Assembly (NCBI GenBank): GCA_010093515.1
Contig: MU001687.1
Location: forward strand, 506,070-570,069
Reading direction: 5' to 3'
From: Lineolata rhizophorae
Taxonomy: Eukaryota > Ascomycota > Dothideomycetes > Lineolatales > Lineolataceae
DNA length: 64,000 nt
The notes under the pieces were generated by a model. It was not told the origin of the DNA, made no database searches, and saw only the letters and a program-made list of their open reading frames with translations. This document shows positions 10,380 to 21,122 of the stretch, piece after piece. A program made the position numbers and the translations under genes. Numbering within the stretch: position 1 is the stretch's first letter; each line of letters opens with the position of its first letter.

Positions 10380-11900
10380 ATGCACCGCACCTTTCGAATA
10401 CCTGGTCGCTCGCCCCTCCATTTAGCCCACCGCTCAAACCCCCCGTCTACATACCTCCTCCCCTTCCTCTATCACACTCGTACCCTCCTCTCCCGCCCGC
10501 CCTCTCGCCTCGCTTCGTCCTCCTCCATGCGCAAGCACCAGCGGCACCGCCCGTTCAAGCGTCCCCTCCTAGACGAAGACCCCGTCCCCTTCGAAGGCAT
10601 CTCCGAGCCCACCCACATCAGCACCGCTCCTCGACCTCCTGCCTCCCGCGACTCCGCCTTCGGCGCGCTCATCGACGACGGCGCCGACAAGTCCACCATC
10701 ACGAACCAAGAGCGCGCCGCTTTCCAGCGACTCTTCGACTGGGCCATCGCGCGGCCGGACCGCGCCGCGGCGCCGGCGCAGCCGAAGCCGAAGCCGAAGC
10801 CGCAGCAGCGGCGGGCCCCGCGCGGCAAGACGGCAGAGCACGACATGAGCGAGATCATGGCGGAGGCGTTCTCGGGGGAGGACGGGGGAGGCGGCCCGGC
10901 CCCGAGCGCGAGGACGCGGCGCGTCCGCGAGCGCGCCGGCCGGGACGCGCCCATGCGGAGCTTCCCGGACAGCCTGCAGCGGATGGCGACGCGGGCGATG
11001 GAGCGGATGCGGGCGCGGGGCGCGGAGGAGCGGCCGGAAGGGCCCGAGGCGCCGCCGAGGGGGCCCGCGACGGCGGCCGCCGACGTCGAAGCCGCGGACC
11101 CGATGAAGGAGATGCGCGAGGCCGAGTACGCGCGCGTCGAGCGCCTGCTCGACGCGGCGCCGACGGACGCCCATCTCTGGCTCGTGCTGGAGCGCGAGGT
11201 GTTCTCGCGCATCCGCCGGCTGGATCTGGATGGCGAGGCGGCGCGGCAGGAGCGGAGGAAGGAGAAGGAGCGGCGGAGGAGGGAGAGGCGGCGGCGCAAG
11301 AAGCAGGGCGAGGCCGTCGAGGCGACGGACGAAGCGGGACGAGAAGAGGCGGCCCCTGCAAGCCCGGCCCCCGCCGCCGGCGGAGACGCCGATTCGCAGC
11401 TCCTTCACGACCTGGCGCTCATCGGCCCCTCGTACCCGACCCTCCTTTTGCTCGCGATTCGACTCCTCCGGCAACGCTTCCCTTCCTCGTCGCTCCCGCT
11501 GTCGGTCCTCCCGACCATTAAGCTGCTCGGGCGCCCCGCCTACATGCTCGGCGTCTCCACGCTGCTCTACAACGAGGTGCTGGCCGTGACGTGGATGCGG
11601 CGGGCCGACTACGCGGCCGTCGACGAGCTACTACGCGACATGGACGGCGCGGGGCTCGAATTTGACACACGCACCCTTGGCCTGCTGGACCTCGTCAGGC
11701 GCTGGGATCGGGACGTCGTGAACGGGCGGTTCGGCGACGGGCTAAGGGTGGCGTTTACGATGGACGGGCCTAGGACGGCGGCTGCAAAGGTGAAGAGTTG
11801 GGAGGAGGTGGCTAGGAAGAGGTTGGAGGAAGAGGCGCTGAGGAGGGCGAGCGAGAGGGAGAGGGAGCAGTTGGGAGGGCATCTCGCGATGGCGTATTAA
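10380..11900 (+). CDS. Mtf2/Nam1-like mitochondrial gene-expression factor
   Basis: A single-exon protein of 506 aa that resembles fungal Mtf2 (Nam1), a matrix protein that couples mitochondrial transcription to RNA processing and translation. The first 50 residues are Arg/Ser/Leu-rich and lack acidic residues, as in a mitochondrial targeting sequence (MHRTFRIPGRSPLHLAHRS...). A low-complexity, Lys/Pro- and Arg-rich middle follows. The conserved part starts near residue 240 (EMREAEYARVERLL, AHLWLVLEREVFSRI), is broken by a charged KEKERRRRERRRRKKQ coil, then resumes with LLLLAIRLLRQRFPSSSLPL and TLLYNEVLAVTWM. The ATG at 10380 has A at -3. The family call is from memory of the C-terminal pattern; the mitochondrial location is inferred. 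Confidence 0.72.
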   Translation: MHRTFRIPGRSPLHLAHRSNPPSTYLLPFLYHTRTLLSRPPSRLASSSSMRKHQRHRPFKRPLLDEDPVPFEGISEPTHISTAPRPPASRDSAFGALIDDGADKSTITNQERAAFQRLFDWAIARPDRAAAPAQPKPKPKPQQRRAPRGKTAEHDMSEIMAEAFSGEDGGGGPAPSARTRRVRERAGRDAPMRSFPDSLQRMATRAMERMRARGAEERPEGPEAPPRGPATAAADVEAADPMKEMREAEYARVERLLDAAPTDAHLWLVLEREVFSRIRRLDLDGEAARQERRKEKERRRRERRRRKKQGEAVEATDEAGREEAAPASPAPAAGGDADSQLLHDLALIGPSYPTLLLLAIRLLRQRFPSSSLPLSVLPTIKLLGRPAYMLGVSTLLYNEVLAVTWMRRADYAAVDELLRDMDGAGLEFDTRTLGLLDLVRRWDRDVVNGRFGDGLRVAFTMDGPRTAAAKVKSWEEVARKRLEEEALRRASEREREQLGGHLAMAY

Positions 11901-12800
11901 GTGGAGTGGGCTGGGATATGCCTGCAGGAGTTGTTCTATTGTCGGATCCGTTGCGAACTATAGGATGCCATTGATACGAATGTATATTGTGTGATTGCTT
12001 TACTGTATACACAGGCATTTCCTAGAGGAGCGTATTTTAGCCCGATTGTACACCAGCAAACAGGCATGAGGACTTCTACGATAGTATAAATATGTCAAGA
12101 TAGAATTGTAGCAATATCCCCCAAGGCTTAGTGCCTTCCTAGTTGCCTTGGTTATGCGGTGTTCATTAAGCTTGTTTAGGTTAGGTAGACGATCTTTCAC
12201 AACAAAGTGAGCCTCACAGCACTGTATCACTGCCGGGAACTTGTCAAAGGTCTAGTCTAGAAGGCTTTCTGCATATGCACGAAGGCCAGATGGAATACTC
12301 GGTGTGCCCCTGACTCAGTTCTTGAATGTGACCAATCACCAATTCGCCTGGTAGGTTCATGCCATTGGGGCGAAGGCCCAGCCACGACAGCATGAGCCTG
12401 CACGTCAATGCCCAGCCTCTTCGCGTCCAAGCCAATTCCGTCACATGTCGAATTTTGTTTTCCCCATGCTCTCGCATGCGTGTGCAAAGGTACGTCTAGG
12501 CAATTCCCGCCCCCACAGGTCGAGCCAAGACATCTTCCCTCAGTGAGGGGCAAGCAATGCCAGGGAGCCCCGCCCGCTCCCGTGGGGCACCCGAGCCGAA
12601 GTCGGAGGCTCCGCTCCCACTCACAACAACCCGCCACCACTGTTCCAAACCACCTCTCTGCCTCCCTCTCCCTCTCTCCCTCTCCCCCTCCAAATAAACC
12701 CGCACCACAGACGCCGAGCAGGACCGCCCCCCGCCCGGCCTGCCTGCCTGTCTACCCACCCGCTCTCTCCCCGAGCGCCACCCCCCTGGCTGCCCCCCCC
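11901..12800. other. Intergenic between tandem genes, 0.9 kb
   Basis: AT-richer to about 12300, then increasingly C-rich towards the carrier gene. The last 150 bases are a long CT-rich leader just before the ATG at 12801. No gene is supported. Confidence 0.5.
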
Positions 12801-14699
12801 ATGTCCGCCGACTTCTGGGCCGGCTACCTCAGCGGCGCCGCCGGCATCCTGATCGGCAACCCGCTCGACATCGTCAAGACGCGGCTGCAGGCGGGCGCGG
12901 TGGGCGCGGAGGCGGCGGCGGCGGCGGCGGGCGAGCATCGCGAGGACGGGGGCAGGATTGGCGGCGGGAGAGGAGCAGGAGGAGCGGAAGGGAGCAAGCG
13001 GGGGTGGCAGCGCGTTGGGGCGCTGGCGAAAGGTGAGTGAGTTGAACGGTGTTGGATGGGGGAAGGCTTGGTTGTCAGCTGGTGGTTGTACATGGTGGAG
13101 ACGGTTGGATGGAAGGGTGCACGGCTGGGTTCACAGGCAGCGGGGTGGGGGATGGGTTTGGGACTGGCTGATGTTCGTATTTAGGGAGGGCGACTTGCTG
13201 GGCCGGGCGGATTGCAGGAACTGTGCTGTTGAGCATTATACAAAAAGCGGCTGGTCTAGATGTTGTAGTATGTTGGTGCAGTGGCGTGCGAACAAAGCAC
13301 TCCGTCCTAGCTCCCGAACAGTCAAATCCCCCTAAATATATACGAGCCACGCACCCTCCCCCCTTCTCTCTCTCTGTTCAATCCCTCCCTCCATCCCTCC
13401 CCTTCCCTCCCCGCCTCTCACGCCCGCAACTCACGCACCTCCCCACCTCGCACCACCAGGCTCCGCCGCCCCAATCCTCGGCTACGGCGCTCTCAACGCC
13501 CTCCTCTTCGTAACCTACAACCGCGCGCTCGCCCTCCTGAGCCCGCCGTCCTCCCTCCCGCCCACTACGGCCTCCCCGTCCGCCTCGCCGGCGCCCCCGC
13601 ACCACCCTCCCCTCCTCGCCACCTTCATCGCCGGCGCCCTCGGCGGCCTCGCCACCTTCGTCGTCAGCGCCCCCACCGAGCTCATCAAGTGCCGCGCCCA
13701 AGTCTCGCTCTCCGCGGCTAATAGTGGCGGCGGCGGCAGTAGCAGCAGCAGCAGCAGCTGGGCCGTCGCGCGCGCCGTGTGGCGCGCCGAGGGCCCGCGC
13801 GGGCTCTACCGCGGCGGCGCCGTGACGAGCGCGCGCGACGCCATCGGATACGGCTTCTAGTGAGTTCGACGGTTCTCGAGAGCGCCCAGGACCCCCCCGG
13901 TCCTCCACCAAAACATAGGACGAGCTGACGCGAAGCACGTGAGCGGCGGCGGCGGCGGCGGCGGACGATCGACAGCTTCTGGTCCTACGAGCTAAGCAAG
14001 CGGGCGCTGTGCAGCGACGAAGAGGGCCACGGCGCGGCGGATGGATCCTCGCCGGGGCAGTCCGACACCGCGGCCGCGCTCAAGGTGCTGCTGTGCGGCG
14101 GCGTGGCGGGCATCGTGACGTGGACGTCGATATTTCCGCTCGGTGCGTTATGGGTTCCTTGTTCTGCGTGTCTTTCCTCCTCCCCCCCATCTCCAAGCCC
14201 AGGACCACAAATCCAAGACCCTACTCCGCTGCACTCGTCGGATCAACCGAAGTAGTAGTCGTCCAGACCCAAACGCAAATCTGAATCTGAATCCTAACCT
14301 CCACCACCAAACCCAGACGTCATCAAAACCCGCATCCAAACCCAACCGCTCCCCTCCCCCTCCCTCTCCACCGTCGCAGCCCCCGCGGTGCCCCTACCCA
14401 ACCCCGCCAACCTAGCCTCAGCCTCCTCGTATTCTTCCCACTCTCCCACCCAACTCGCACCCTCACGCCCACCCCCATCAACCCACCAAACAACCCCCTC
14501 CACGCCTCTTCTCCCCTGCACCACCAGGTCTTCTCCCTCCCCGCCCCCTTGCGGCGCCCTCGCCACCGCCCTCCACCTCTATGCCGCCGACGGCCCCGCC
14601 GTCTTCTTCCGCGGCCTAGGCGTCTGCAGCGCGCGCGCCTTCGTCGTCAACGCCGTGCAGTGGGCCGTGTACGAGTGGGTCATGGGCGCGCTGCGGTGA
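12801..14699 (+). CDS. Mitochondrial carrier family (SLC25) protein
   Basis: An inner-membrane solute carrier. Exons are 12801-13032, 13460-13859, 13976-14142 and 14317-14699 (393 aa); all joins are GT-AG and phase-consistent. The three signature motifs appear in order: PLDIVKTRLQ in repeat 1, PTELIKCRAQ in repeat 2 and PLDVIKTRIQ in repeat 3. Each is followed by the usual loop and a G-x-F/Y-R-G element (GPRGLYRGGAVTSARDAIGYG; GPAVFFRGLGVCSARAFVVN). The matrix loops are inflated by low-complexity inserts: Ala/Gly/Glu after repeat 1, Gly/Ser in repeat 2, and about 60 Pro/Ser/Thr-rich residues after repeat 3, so the protein is longer than the usual 300 residues. The substrate is uncertain; the repeat-2 motif recalls the carnitine/basic amino acid branch (SLC25A15/20/29/45). 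The fourth exon could hide a further intron. Confidence 0.85.
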
Positions 14700-16208
14700 C
14701 GGAGGGAGGGTGGGTGGGTGGGGAAGGTCGGATACGTGGGAGGTATGATGGCTCCGGTTGGGTTGGGTACCGCGGGCTGGTGTCAGGATTGGAGCCGGAG
14801 TCGGGCTGAGGCCGCGAGCGAGGGCGAAGGTGGTGGGAGGAAGGGGGCTGTGATCGAGGGGCGAGGCCGCAGGCGAGACGAAGGCATTGCAAAGGCCGAT
14901 GAAAGGGGGGGTGACGTGTCTTCGAAGTATATATGTATATGCGTGTGAACAAATGTACATAAGCGGAGCAGGAGGTCAGAACGGGTCAGGCACCGCAGGC
15001 GGGATAGCAACGGACTTTGCGTCTACCAGCTAGCCGCTGCGTAGACCGCTATTCGTTTTAACCGACCGCTCCATTGGAAGTCGGACTGATCGTATAAATA
15101 CGCAGGTGAACCTGTTTTGCTAACCGGGCAAGTTAAGACACGTTAGTAGAGCAACAATGCGATGGAAGCTTCTATGGTTAGTCAATCGACAGACACCACA
15201 ACTTCACATGTAGCCTGAAACAGGACACCTCAAGCTTAGAGATTAGCATCGCACCGCACACGACACAACACTAGCACGCACACCTAATCAAACGCGCCCA
15301 ACCCCACCACATCATCATCAAACCCCCAAACTAAGAAAGTAAGGGACCTCGAATTTCCTGTCCAGACCTAGCTTTCCTCTGGTAGTCCGCTTTTACCTCG
15401 TCGGCTTCTTTGGCAGCTTCCTCTTGGCCGGGGGAACACAATTAAAGAAAGCAGGGGATGAAAGCAGAGAAAATAGACAGAGAGAAAACAGTTACCGCAA
15501 TTTGGTTATTACACAAAAGGAACCCAACCTTTTTTTTCTTTTTTTGGACGTCTGTATCGAAAGAAAAACCCTCTGCACCACCGCCCATCCTTGGCTTCCC
15601 CTTTCTGTGGCCATACTGCCCGGCATTCTCCGATTACTGCTTCTAATTGCTGTTTATCGCTTGCGCATTGATCAGAAGAAGCAGGTAAGAGAGAGGTTGG
15701 AGAAAAGAAAAGGAGAGACGCGGGAGGATGAAAAAGACCAGTAAACATAGGAGAGGGTTTTTCGAACCACAAGCCCTTGAGTAGTTTTTGCAAAGAGAAA
15801 AGGAAAAAGGGAAAGAAAGAAAAAAGACCACGGCTATGGGGTCTTTGAAAGCCAACCCAAGCAAGCAAAAAGCCACAGAATGCACCCCTTTCCCGTTGTT
15901 CCCTTTTGCCGGAGTATCTCTAGCAAGTGAGGCAAACCTGATCGGCCAGTGCCCGCCCGTTCGTTGAGCGTTCTAACTTTTTGTATACTGTTTTTGGTCC
16001 GGTGCATCACATGCTCCCCGGGTTGATAGAACAGAGCTGAAAGGAAAGACAAAAACAGGTGTGCAGAGGATGATGGATGACCCCACGGCCGCCGCCAACG
16101 CCACACTCATCCCGTCCAGAGAAACCCGGTGAGCAAATGGTTCAACTCAGCAAGCAGCCCGTAGGCTCCGTGTGCCGAGCCAATCCCATTCTAAACCGCC
16201 AAAGGCTT
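14700..16208. other. Intergenic between convergent genes, 1.5 kb
   Basis: No supported coding sequence. It contains the 3' flanks of the carrier and of the RRM gene, T-rich and A-rich runs (15530-15545, 15780-15830) and no recognisable RNA gene. Confidence 0.5.
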
Positions 16209-18556
16209 CTACATGATCTGATCCTGCGTAAGGCCGACCGTCGGCTCAGTCTCCATGGCATCGCCGTTGCCGAGGTTGGTGTACTTGACGTAAGAGAGAC
16301 CGAGAGGGCGGCCGCCATACTGGTATCCGGTAAACTTGGCTGTTGCCCGTTAGCATCCATCGACGAGACTCATTGGCGTATGCGACATGGCGTAACGAGC
16401 CAACACACTTACAAATCGCAGTCTCGGCATCATCAGCACTCGAGAACTCGACCACGCCAGTTCCGCGGGAGCGACCGTTAGGCTCGTACTGAATCTCGGC
16501 ACGCTCGACCTTGCCAATGGTGGTAAAGAGTTCGACGAGGTCCTCGTTGCTGGTCGACCACGGCAACTGTAGAAAAGAGGCTTTGGTTAGCACCTTTGCC
16601 GTGAAACCAGCGACCGCATAGAGCATAGGCAATACTGACGTTGCGCACGTAGATAATAGGTCCGCGCTCGCCGCCCGAGGTGGCATAGTCGGTAAACGGG
16701 TTGGGGGGAACGGCCGCGGCACCACTGTCGAAGCCGCCGCCGCCGCCGCCGCCGCCACCACCACCACCACCACCACCATAGCCACCGCCACCATATCCAC
16801 CACGGCCACCGTAGCCACCGCCGAATCCACCGCGACCTCCAAAACCACCACCACGGCCCCCGCCGAAGCCACCACGGCCACCACCGTAGCCACCACCGAA
16901 GCCACCACGGCCGCCGAAACCGCCGGGGCCCGCGGACGCGAAGCGATCCTCGCGAACCTCCAGGGCTCGACCCTGCCAATCGTAACCATTGAACTGCGCA
17001 ATCGCATTGCGAGCATCGTCGGCGGTCTCAAAAACAACGATACCAGAGCCCTTGGGGCGACCGTCGGGGGCGACGTGGACGTCGGCGCGAATCACTGCAC
17101 CTGTATGGGCTGATAACAAATTAATGGGTCAGTAAGCATGCTCGAAAAGAAATTCCGTCGCGTATCTAGACACCCTTGTAAGCTCCTCTTGAGATGCGAT
17201 GATACATACCAGCTTGACGGAACAGGTCCTTCAGATCCTGCCAGCCAACGGTGTAGGGTAGCTGCAAAAGCCAAAGTTAACACGCAGCCATTGACAAGGG
17301 AACGGCTGAGAGAAGGAAGAAGTGAGGTAACAAACGTTGGCGACATAAATCTGGCGGCCTCCACCGCCAGGAGCACCGCCATAGCCACCGAAACCGCCGC
17401 CGCGGCCACCGCCGTCGAATCCACCGCGCATGCCGCCGGGAGTGGGATTGGAGAATCGAGGTTCGGCCTCACGATCCTATTCGGTAATGGTTGTGAGTTG
17501 GAGTTCAATGTGCAGGGCACAAGCATGGGAATGACAAAGGGTTTCAAAGCGCTCCAGAACCGCAAGGGACCCTGCCTCCGCATAGAGGCGAGGGCCGCAC
17601 TTGACATTCCGCAAACGCGCACAATGACGTCCTCTGCACGTGCACTCACCTCGCGAACGTAAACCAGGCGGCCCATCAGGGTCTGGTTGCTGAGTGTGTT
17701 GACGGCCTGCTGGGCCTGTTCCCTTGTGGCGTATTCCACAATGCTATTCACAAGTCAGCGATCACGGTCCCCAGAAATGCTCCACGACAAGGACGTCATG
17801 ACGGTAGTCCCGGGAAGCGCGCAAAGAACCGACGGCAAACGGCACACTTACCCGCATCCCTACAAATTCCCGCGGAAACCGGTTCCCACCCGTCAATCCA
17901 ACGTCCATGCAATAAAACCACGAAGAAAAACCAGAAACACCACGCCACGACTCATATAGCGCCCACCTTCGACATTCCATTGGGAAGCAGAAGCACGTCT
18001 GCGAAAAGGACTTCTCCGGCTAGAAAGGTTCAGCGGCGCGGAAGCACGCGCAGAGGTTAGCAAAACGCGCTCAAGGATACGGATCTATAGCGCAGCCTGC
18101 AGACGGCGGGCGCGGACCCGAGGAGCCCATTGAACGCCACCAGAGAAGTGAATGGGGGATAGGGACGAAGCGCGGCGACTCACCTTGCCTCATAAAGTCT
18201 TTCAAGTGATGCCACTTGACGTCGTACGAAAGATTCCCGACATAGACGCGGCGGTCCTGCTGCGACGACTCGCGTAGGCTCTGCATCATGGCTTCCTTGG
18301 CGAAGGCGCGCTCCTCGAAGGAACGCTGCGGGGCGCGACCGCCGTACGAACCAGAAGAATAGGCTCCAGCACCCGGGCCGGCGGCACCACTCATAGGGGA
18401 GCGGGACCTGCGATCGCCGCGGCGGTAGTCGTCGCGGCTGCGCGACCTGCTGCGAGGCGAGTACGAACGACGGCTGCGACGCGGGCTGCGCGAGCGACGG
18501 CGGGGCGAACGGGACCTCTCACGCTGCTGGCGGTAAGTGGGTGACAAAGGTTCCAT
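16209..18556 (-). CDS. Gbp2/Hrb1-like three-RRM RNA-binding protein
   Basis: An SR/RGG-type nuclear mRNA-binding protein like yeast Gbp2 and Hrb1, which bind mRNA co-transcriptionally and accompany export. Nine minus-strand exons: 18556-18184, 18019-17967, 17859-17852 (8 nt), 17743-17650, 17476-17336, 17261-17210, 17100-16640, 16566-16413 and 16339-16209, giving 488 aa. Phases agree throughout. An Arg/Ser-rich N-terminus (SRSPRRRSRSPRRSRRS) precedes RRM1 (about 103-178, RRVYVGNLSYDVKWHHLKDF), RRM2 (about 217-295, RQIYVANLPYTVGWQDLKDL), a Gly/Arg-rich segment (about 296-380) with a long poly-Gly run, and RRM3 (about 388-470, PIIYVRNLPW, TGVVEFSSADDAETAI). The microexon supplies Gly-Cys-Gly in RNP1 of RRM1. 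Two donors are non-consensus (GTTTGT after exon 5, GTCAGT after exon 7). Dense introns leave room for regulated splicing. Confidence 0.88.
16736..16775. repeat. GCC/ACC triplet repeat coding poly-Gly
   Basis: An imperfect trinucleotide tract in exon 7 of the RRM gene that reads as an uninterrupted Gly run on the minus strand; likely length-variable. Confidence 0.8.
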
Positions 18557-21106
18557 CTAAGAGGAGCGGACGTGGTGGGGAGGGGGTGGGAGGGAAGGCA
18601 AAGAAGAGCAGCGGATGCCAGGAATCGGCAAGGATCTTTTTTTTTCCTGTCCCTGTTGCAGGGTGAATGGGGCTGGAGCTAAGAGGAAAGGCGACGCGGG
18701 GGGGGGTTGTGTGAGCGTGAGGGTACAGGTTTGCTAGGCGTGCGTGTGCAGTGAAGATGAGTGGGTCCGGCGCAGAAAAGAGAGGGTGAGAATTGGCGGG
18801 CTGAGGGCGAGCGGCGGAAAAGCAAAAGCCCGCGCAAATCCAGGCCGCGCCTGCCTGCCCTTCGCGCTCCTGGCCGCCGCTTCCACGCCAGCCCTAGAGC
18901 TAAGGCGAGCAACGGCCGGGCGGGCGGCCGGGCGCGGGTGGGCGCGCCGCGGGCTAGGCGGGCAGGCGCGGGGGATGGCGCGCGCCCAAGAACCGCAGCC
19001 AGCCCTGGATCGCGGGGCCGTTCAAAGAAGGCGTCGACCACGCAGCCGGCCATTGGACGCCAGGCCGGCGAGAGAGCCGCAGAACGAGAAGGCGAGACGG
19101 GGCAATCTCATCCCACAGCTGCCCGTTGCAATGGCTCGATCCGGGGACGGCGGGCAGGCGAGGGAGAGCGGGGACGGGGCAACGTGAAGCAAGAGCAGAG
19201 CTGATGGTGGATGGATGACGCATGAATGTGGTAAGGTCTGGATCGGCGAATTCCGCAGAGCGCGGGGGTAGAGCAGGAGCAATGAAGGCGGATGCCGGAG
19301 AGGGGAGCAGGGCAAGGGGGAGCAGAAAAAGAGCTGGAGGGCGAGTGCTGGCTGCCCGCTGGCCGTCGAGCCAGCAGGCAGCGGAGGACCACTTACCGCG
19401 TGAGGCCGGTACGAATCTGAGTCTGCGAGCAGGCGGTAGGTGAGCGGGACGAGCAGAGCACGCCGTCAAGAAGGGCGGGGGACTTGAAATCACCCGCGCC
19501 GGCGGCCCACGACGGGGAGGCTCTTTTCGACTCGGCGGCGCTTGGCCTCGGGCGGCGGAGGGCACGGGGACGGCACTTACCCATTTTGATCGGGCCTGGG
19601 ATCAGAAATTTGCAGCTGGCGGGTCGTCGTCGGGGCCGGGTGGGCTGCTGCTGCTGTTTCTGCAGGGCGCTCTGCTGCCGGGGCAGGTGGGACAGGGATC
19701 TCGCGCGTCTCTTCTTCTGGGTCAGTTAGGTTCGTTCGGCGCAGCTTGGTGGGGGGGTTGTGTGCGAGACGAGAGGGCGCGGCCAGTCAGAGAGCTGAAA
19801 AATGACGACGGCGACGGGGTGCTTGGAGCAGCGCGCACGCACACGCGCACACGATCCGGCCGGGACAGCAGGCGGCGGGCAGCGCGCAGCAGGCCTGCGA
19901 GGCCGGGTGCGGAGCGGCGGGTCCCCAGGGCGCGGCGCGCAGCAAAACAAAGCGCTACACCCGGAGGAGCGACTGGCAAGGAGGGGGGAGGGGAGGAGGG
20001 GGGGTGTGGACGAAAGGGCAAGAAGAACAACGGCACCGGGTTGGCACTTGTGAGCGCCGCGCCTCTGCTACAGCTTTGCTGCGCGTCCGCCCGGTTGGTT
20101 GTCTTCCGTTGGTTATTTTTCTTTTTTTTCTTCTTCGTCTTCTTCTCCCCTTTCTTTCCTTTCGCTTCGCGCCCTCGTCCGCGTCCGTCGGTCACTGCTA
20201 GCGCATGCCTACCCGTCTACTAGGTCCCTGCCCAGGTAGGTACCTAGCAACCAGGCGGCCGCGCCACTGCGATTCCCGGCCTTCGGAGGGGGGCGGCTCT
20301 GCGGTGCTTCCCGTCTCCGAGCAGCGACGCGCCTGTTTGCCTCTCGCCCACCTGCGACGAGGGCTTGCTGGCGGGCGACGTCGCTGCCCCGGCCACGACG
20401 CGGAACGCTCGAGGACCGGCGCGACGGCGCGGAGAGACGGGGAGCGCGAAGGGGGGCGTGCGACGGTGTGGCACGCAGCTCGTACGTGTGTATTGGGAAG
20501 GGGCGCTGTTGGGACCCAATGGGAGGGCTGGAGATTGGAGGAAGCACCTACATGCGCGAATGGAGGGCCGAGAAGGGACCCGGGCGGGCGGGCGGACAGG
20601 GCGGCGCAGGGCGGCGCTCGATGGAGCAGCGGGCTGGCAGCGGCCGGCGAACGGGCTGGCGAAGAGACGGACGAGGCCCAACCTGCCGACGGAAAGGGTG
20701 CAGCGGCGGACGTCAGGTAAGGTTCGGAAGCAGGAAAGGGCGACGTTGGAAAGAGGCAGCCGCGCAGCGCGCAGCTAGGGGCACAGGCCAAGCTGCGACG
20801 CGCGAAACCCCCCGGCCCCCGGATGCCCGCCCGGCGCCTCGCCGACTGGGCCGAGCGCCAGCCGCGCATCCAGCGCCTTTGGCTGTCCATCTCGTCTGCA
20901 TCCCGGCGCCCTTCCGGGCGAGCAGCCACCACCACGATAAAATCTGCGCCTCCAGGTACCTCCTGCCGCAGCCCTCCTGCTGCTTCACACCGCCATCCCC
21001 GCCGATATCAGAGCTCGCAACCATCGCAGTGCCAATTGTCCATTTCCCCGCCGGGTGCTGCTCTGCCCGGGAAAGGGGCCCCCTAGCATGCGGTTCGCGA
21101 TTCGCT

Positions 21107-21122
21107 TGTGTGTGTGTGTGTG
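21107..21122. repeat. TG dinucleotide repeat
   Basis: Eight TG units in non-coding DNA. Confidence 0.85.

Noticed and set aside
10472-11474. Two minus-strand frames (275 and 301 codons) opposite the Mtf2-like gene
   Set aside because: They are antisense shadows of GC-rich coding sequence; composition is Arg/Ser/Pro-rich with no domain.
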